Positions 62,546 through 64,000 of a stretch of 64,000 nucleotides of DNA are shown here, in pieces. Source of the DNA: Corynebacterium variabile. Lineage in GTDB: Bacteria; Actinomycetota; Actinomycetes; Mycobacteriales; Mycobacteriaceae. The DNA lies in the NCBI RefSeq assembly GCF_006539825.1, contig NZ_BJNT01000020.1, forward strand, positions 1 through 64,000. The letters are read 5' to 3'. The first letter of the stretch is position 1; each line of letters opens with the position of its first letter. Both the position numbers and the translations under genes were made by a program. A model generated the notes under the pieces. The model worked only from the letters and a program-made list of their open reading frames with translations, ran no database searches and was not told the origin of the DNA.

Positions 62546-63838
62546 TTACCTCCCGTGACGGCCAGGGCACCGGGCGCTCCGCCGAGATCGAACTCGCGGG
62601 TCTCACGCAGTCCGTCGGCCACGTCGAGTTCGGTGACAGTGCCGGAGGTCGGGTCCGAGACGTAACCGCGTTCGGTACCGAGTACCACTGCGGCGCTGTC
62701 GGCACTGTCGGCACTGTCCGCACTGTCGGTCCTGTTCCCATCTGCCTCGACGCCGCCGCCAACAAGTTCAGAGTCGGCGAGGACCTGCCCGGTATCCGGG
62801 TCTACCGCATAGCCGGTGCCGTCCTCGTCGAGGGCGAGCACCGAACCGTCGTCTGGGGACACGGCGGCGGTCGTCACGGGCGCATCAGTGGGGGGCGACG
62901 GTCCAGGTTCCGGTCTCCGGGTCGAGCAGTCCCAGTCCACTGTCCTCGAAGGGCACGCCGACCAGGTCGCGACCGGCGGCCAGGGACCAGGCACGGCCGT
63001 CGGCGTCCCGCGGGTAGGGGATCAGGGTCGACGTGAGAGTGTCCGGGGCGCCCTTCTCCGTGACCGTGAGGACACCGTCGGCGCAGGCGAACAGGACGGC
63101 ATCGCGGACAGTGGCCGCGCCGTGGATGTCGGTGCAGGTGGCGTCGCCGGCCAGGTCGGACTTCTCCCCCGTCTCATCGAAGACCGCCAGGGTGTCCGGG
63201 AATTCGGCGCTGTCCTTCTCCGGGGCGATGGTGCTGACCACCTGATCCGCGAATGGCACGGCGACACCGTGGTGCGCTCCGGCGCTGAACTCGGTGACCG
63301 GCTCAAGAACGTCATCGTCCATGTCGGCGCGCGGGTAGACCCTCACGTCGCCGGTGGCGTCATCGAAGAAGGCGACGCGGGTGTCCGCTGACATGACGTG
63401 GCCGGGCTCTTCGGCGGGCACCTCGCCCACCGTGCCTGGCTCCGAGCGGTAGTAGTGGAAGTGGTCGCCGTGGTCGACGGTCCAGACGCCGGAGTCGGTC
63501 ACCGTGGTGGTGTCCTCCCCCGTGGTGAACAGGTAGCGGTTGTCGGACCCGTGCAGTTCTGCGGCGTCCTCGGTCTGGACCGTATCACCGGTGAGCAGGT
63601 CCACCAGGGTGAGTGTGCCGGAGTCCGCATCCGAGACGGCGAGCCGCAGCTGCGGTTCGGTGGCTTCCTCAGCGCCCTCGACATAGCCGTGCGGGGATGC
63701 CTCAGCAGTGTCCTGGCCTGCGTCCTGCCCGGTGCCGTCATCTCCGGATCCACAGGCGGCGAGGCCGGTAGCGAGTCCGAGAGCAAGTGCGGCGGCGGTG
63801 ACGGCACCGGACCGCGCGGTGATGGCCGTACGTCTCAT
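62542..63838 (-). pseudogene. Second aztD-like gene, frameshifted in a G6/C6 tract
   Basis: From ATG 63838 the frame encodes a lipoprotein (TGLAACGS lipobox), DHGDHFHYYRSEPGT, HHGVAVPFAD, ATCTDIHGAA and continues to TWTVAPH then TGA at 62885. In the next frame the protein goes on without loss (TDAPVTTAAVSPDDGS; TERGYVSDPTSGTVTELDV) to 62542. Removing one C from the six C's at 62895-62890 (coding strand) restores one frame of about 430 residues, the same length as the other AztD-like protein. It is therefore a one-base frameshift: a real mutation, phase variation, or a sequencing error. Confidence 0.8.
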
Positions 63839-63846
63839 ATCTTCTC

Positions 63847-64000
63847 TTACTGAACATGATTGTCATTTGCGTGAGCGGGATGAACTCTACACACCACTTC
63901 CCTGACCGCCAAGACCGCGAGGAACGTCAGACCTCCGAGCAGCGTGATCGTCGCCCCCGCCGCCGTCTCCGCGTACCAGCTGACCAGCAGCCCGACATAC
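63847..64000 (-). CDS. aztB: AztB-like zinc ABC permease, C-terminal fragment
   Basis: The visible 50 residues end in a membrane helix: YVGLLVSWYAETAAG then ATITLLGGLTFLAVLAVREV, a tail with several His, and the stop TAA at 63849-63847. The pattern GLxxSWY..T..G..I.L is the usual C terminus of ABC-3 family metal permeases. The gene continues beyond the right edge and precedes the frameshifted aztD-like gene by 8 bp in the same operon. Confidence 0.75.
   Translation of the reverse strand, partial: YVGLLVSWYAETAAGATITLLGGLTFLAVLAVREVVCRVHPAHANDNHVQ

Overview
The window is high-GC actinobacterial DNA, most likely from a Corynebacterium or a close mycolate relative. The evidence is a tmRNA encoding the tag AENTQRDYALAA (I recall AEKSQRDYALAA for C. 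glutamicum), the ftsE-ftsX-smpB-ssrA order with prfB and two inositol-monophosphatase-family genes nearby as in corynebacteria, a GT87 mannosyltransferase, a cutinase-like secreted esterase, a ferrochelatase with a C-terminal cysteine cluster, and many GTGA/ATGA stop-start overlaps. Species assignment is inference.

Layout. 0-16.3 kb: carboxylesterase, OmpR-type two-component system, tRNA-Ala(GGC), PepSY lipoprotein, DsbA-like protein, a chimeric crotonase/3-hydroxyacyl-CoA dehydrogenase ORF next to a PAP2 relic, a GntR-MFS pair with a perfect operator, a membrane protein, an acyl-CoA ligase, a GT87 transferase, divergent secreted cutinase and SGNH hydrolases, and a MarR regulator with a His/Gly-rich tail behind a promoter carrying three CAGGTACCTG-type operators. 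16.3-24.1 kb: a 7.8 kb integrative element in the 3' end of ssrA, bounded by 28-bp repeats. It has a tyrosine integrase, an XRE regulator, an excisionase-like protein, small coupled genes, a replication-initiator-like gene with an internal array of palindromes, and an HK97-type prohead-protease/major-capsid fusion, but no portal, terminase or tail genes. It looks like a capsid-encoding phage satellite or a strongly reduced prophage and is the main candidate for an undescribed system. 24.1-33.5 kb: ssrA, smpB, ftsX, ftsE, then a decayed stretch (two broken ABC genes, an AbgT-type transporter with no clear start, a YqeB-like protein, a TetR regulator), then prfB. 33.6-48.9 kb: IMPase-family gene, GH13 alpha-glucosidase, a tightly overlapping glgP-glgB-glgC-glgA-glgX operon of proteobacterial character, hisN and pgi. 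49-64 kb: a DUF559-like protein, Nei-type glycosylase, an hrtB-like relic, coproporphyrin ferrochelatase, photolyase with a divergent MarR, Lhr helicase, and an Azt-type zinc uptake cluster with two AztD-like genes (one frameshifted), cut by the right edge.

Functional links. The glg operon, GH13 enzyme and Pgi cover glycogen synthesis and breakdown around glucose phosphates. ssrA, smpB and prfB cover ribosome rescue and termination, and FtsEX cell-wall remodelling at division. The hairpin family at 34.5, 46.1, 49.0 and 50.4 kb, with changed but still paired outer stems, is a separate repeat signal. Several genes are broken (PAP2, ABC ATPase and permease, hrtB-like, second aztD), so the chromosome shows patchy gene decay.
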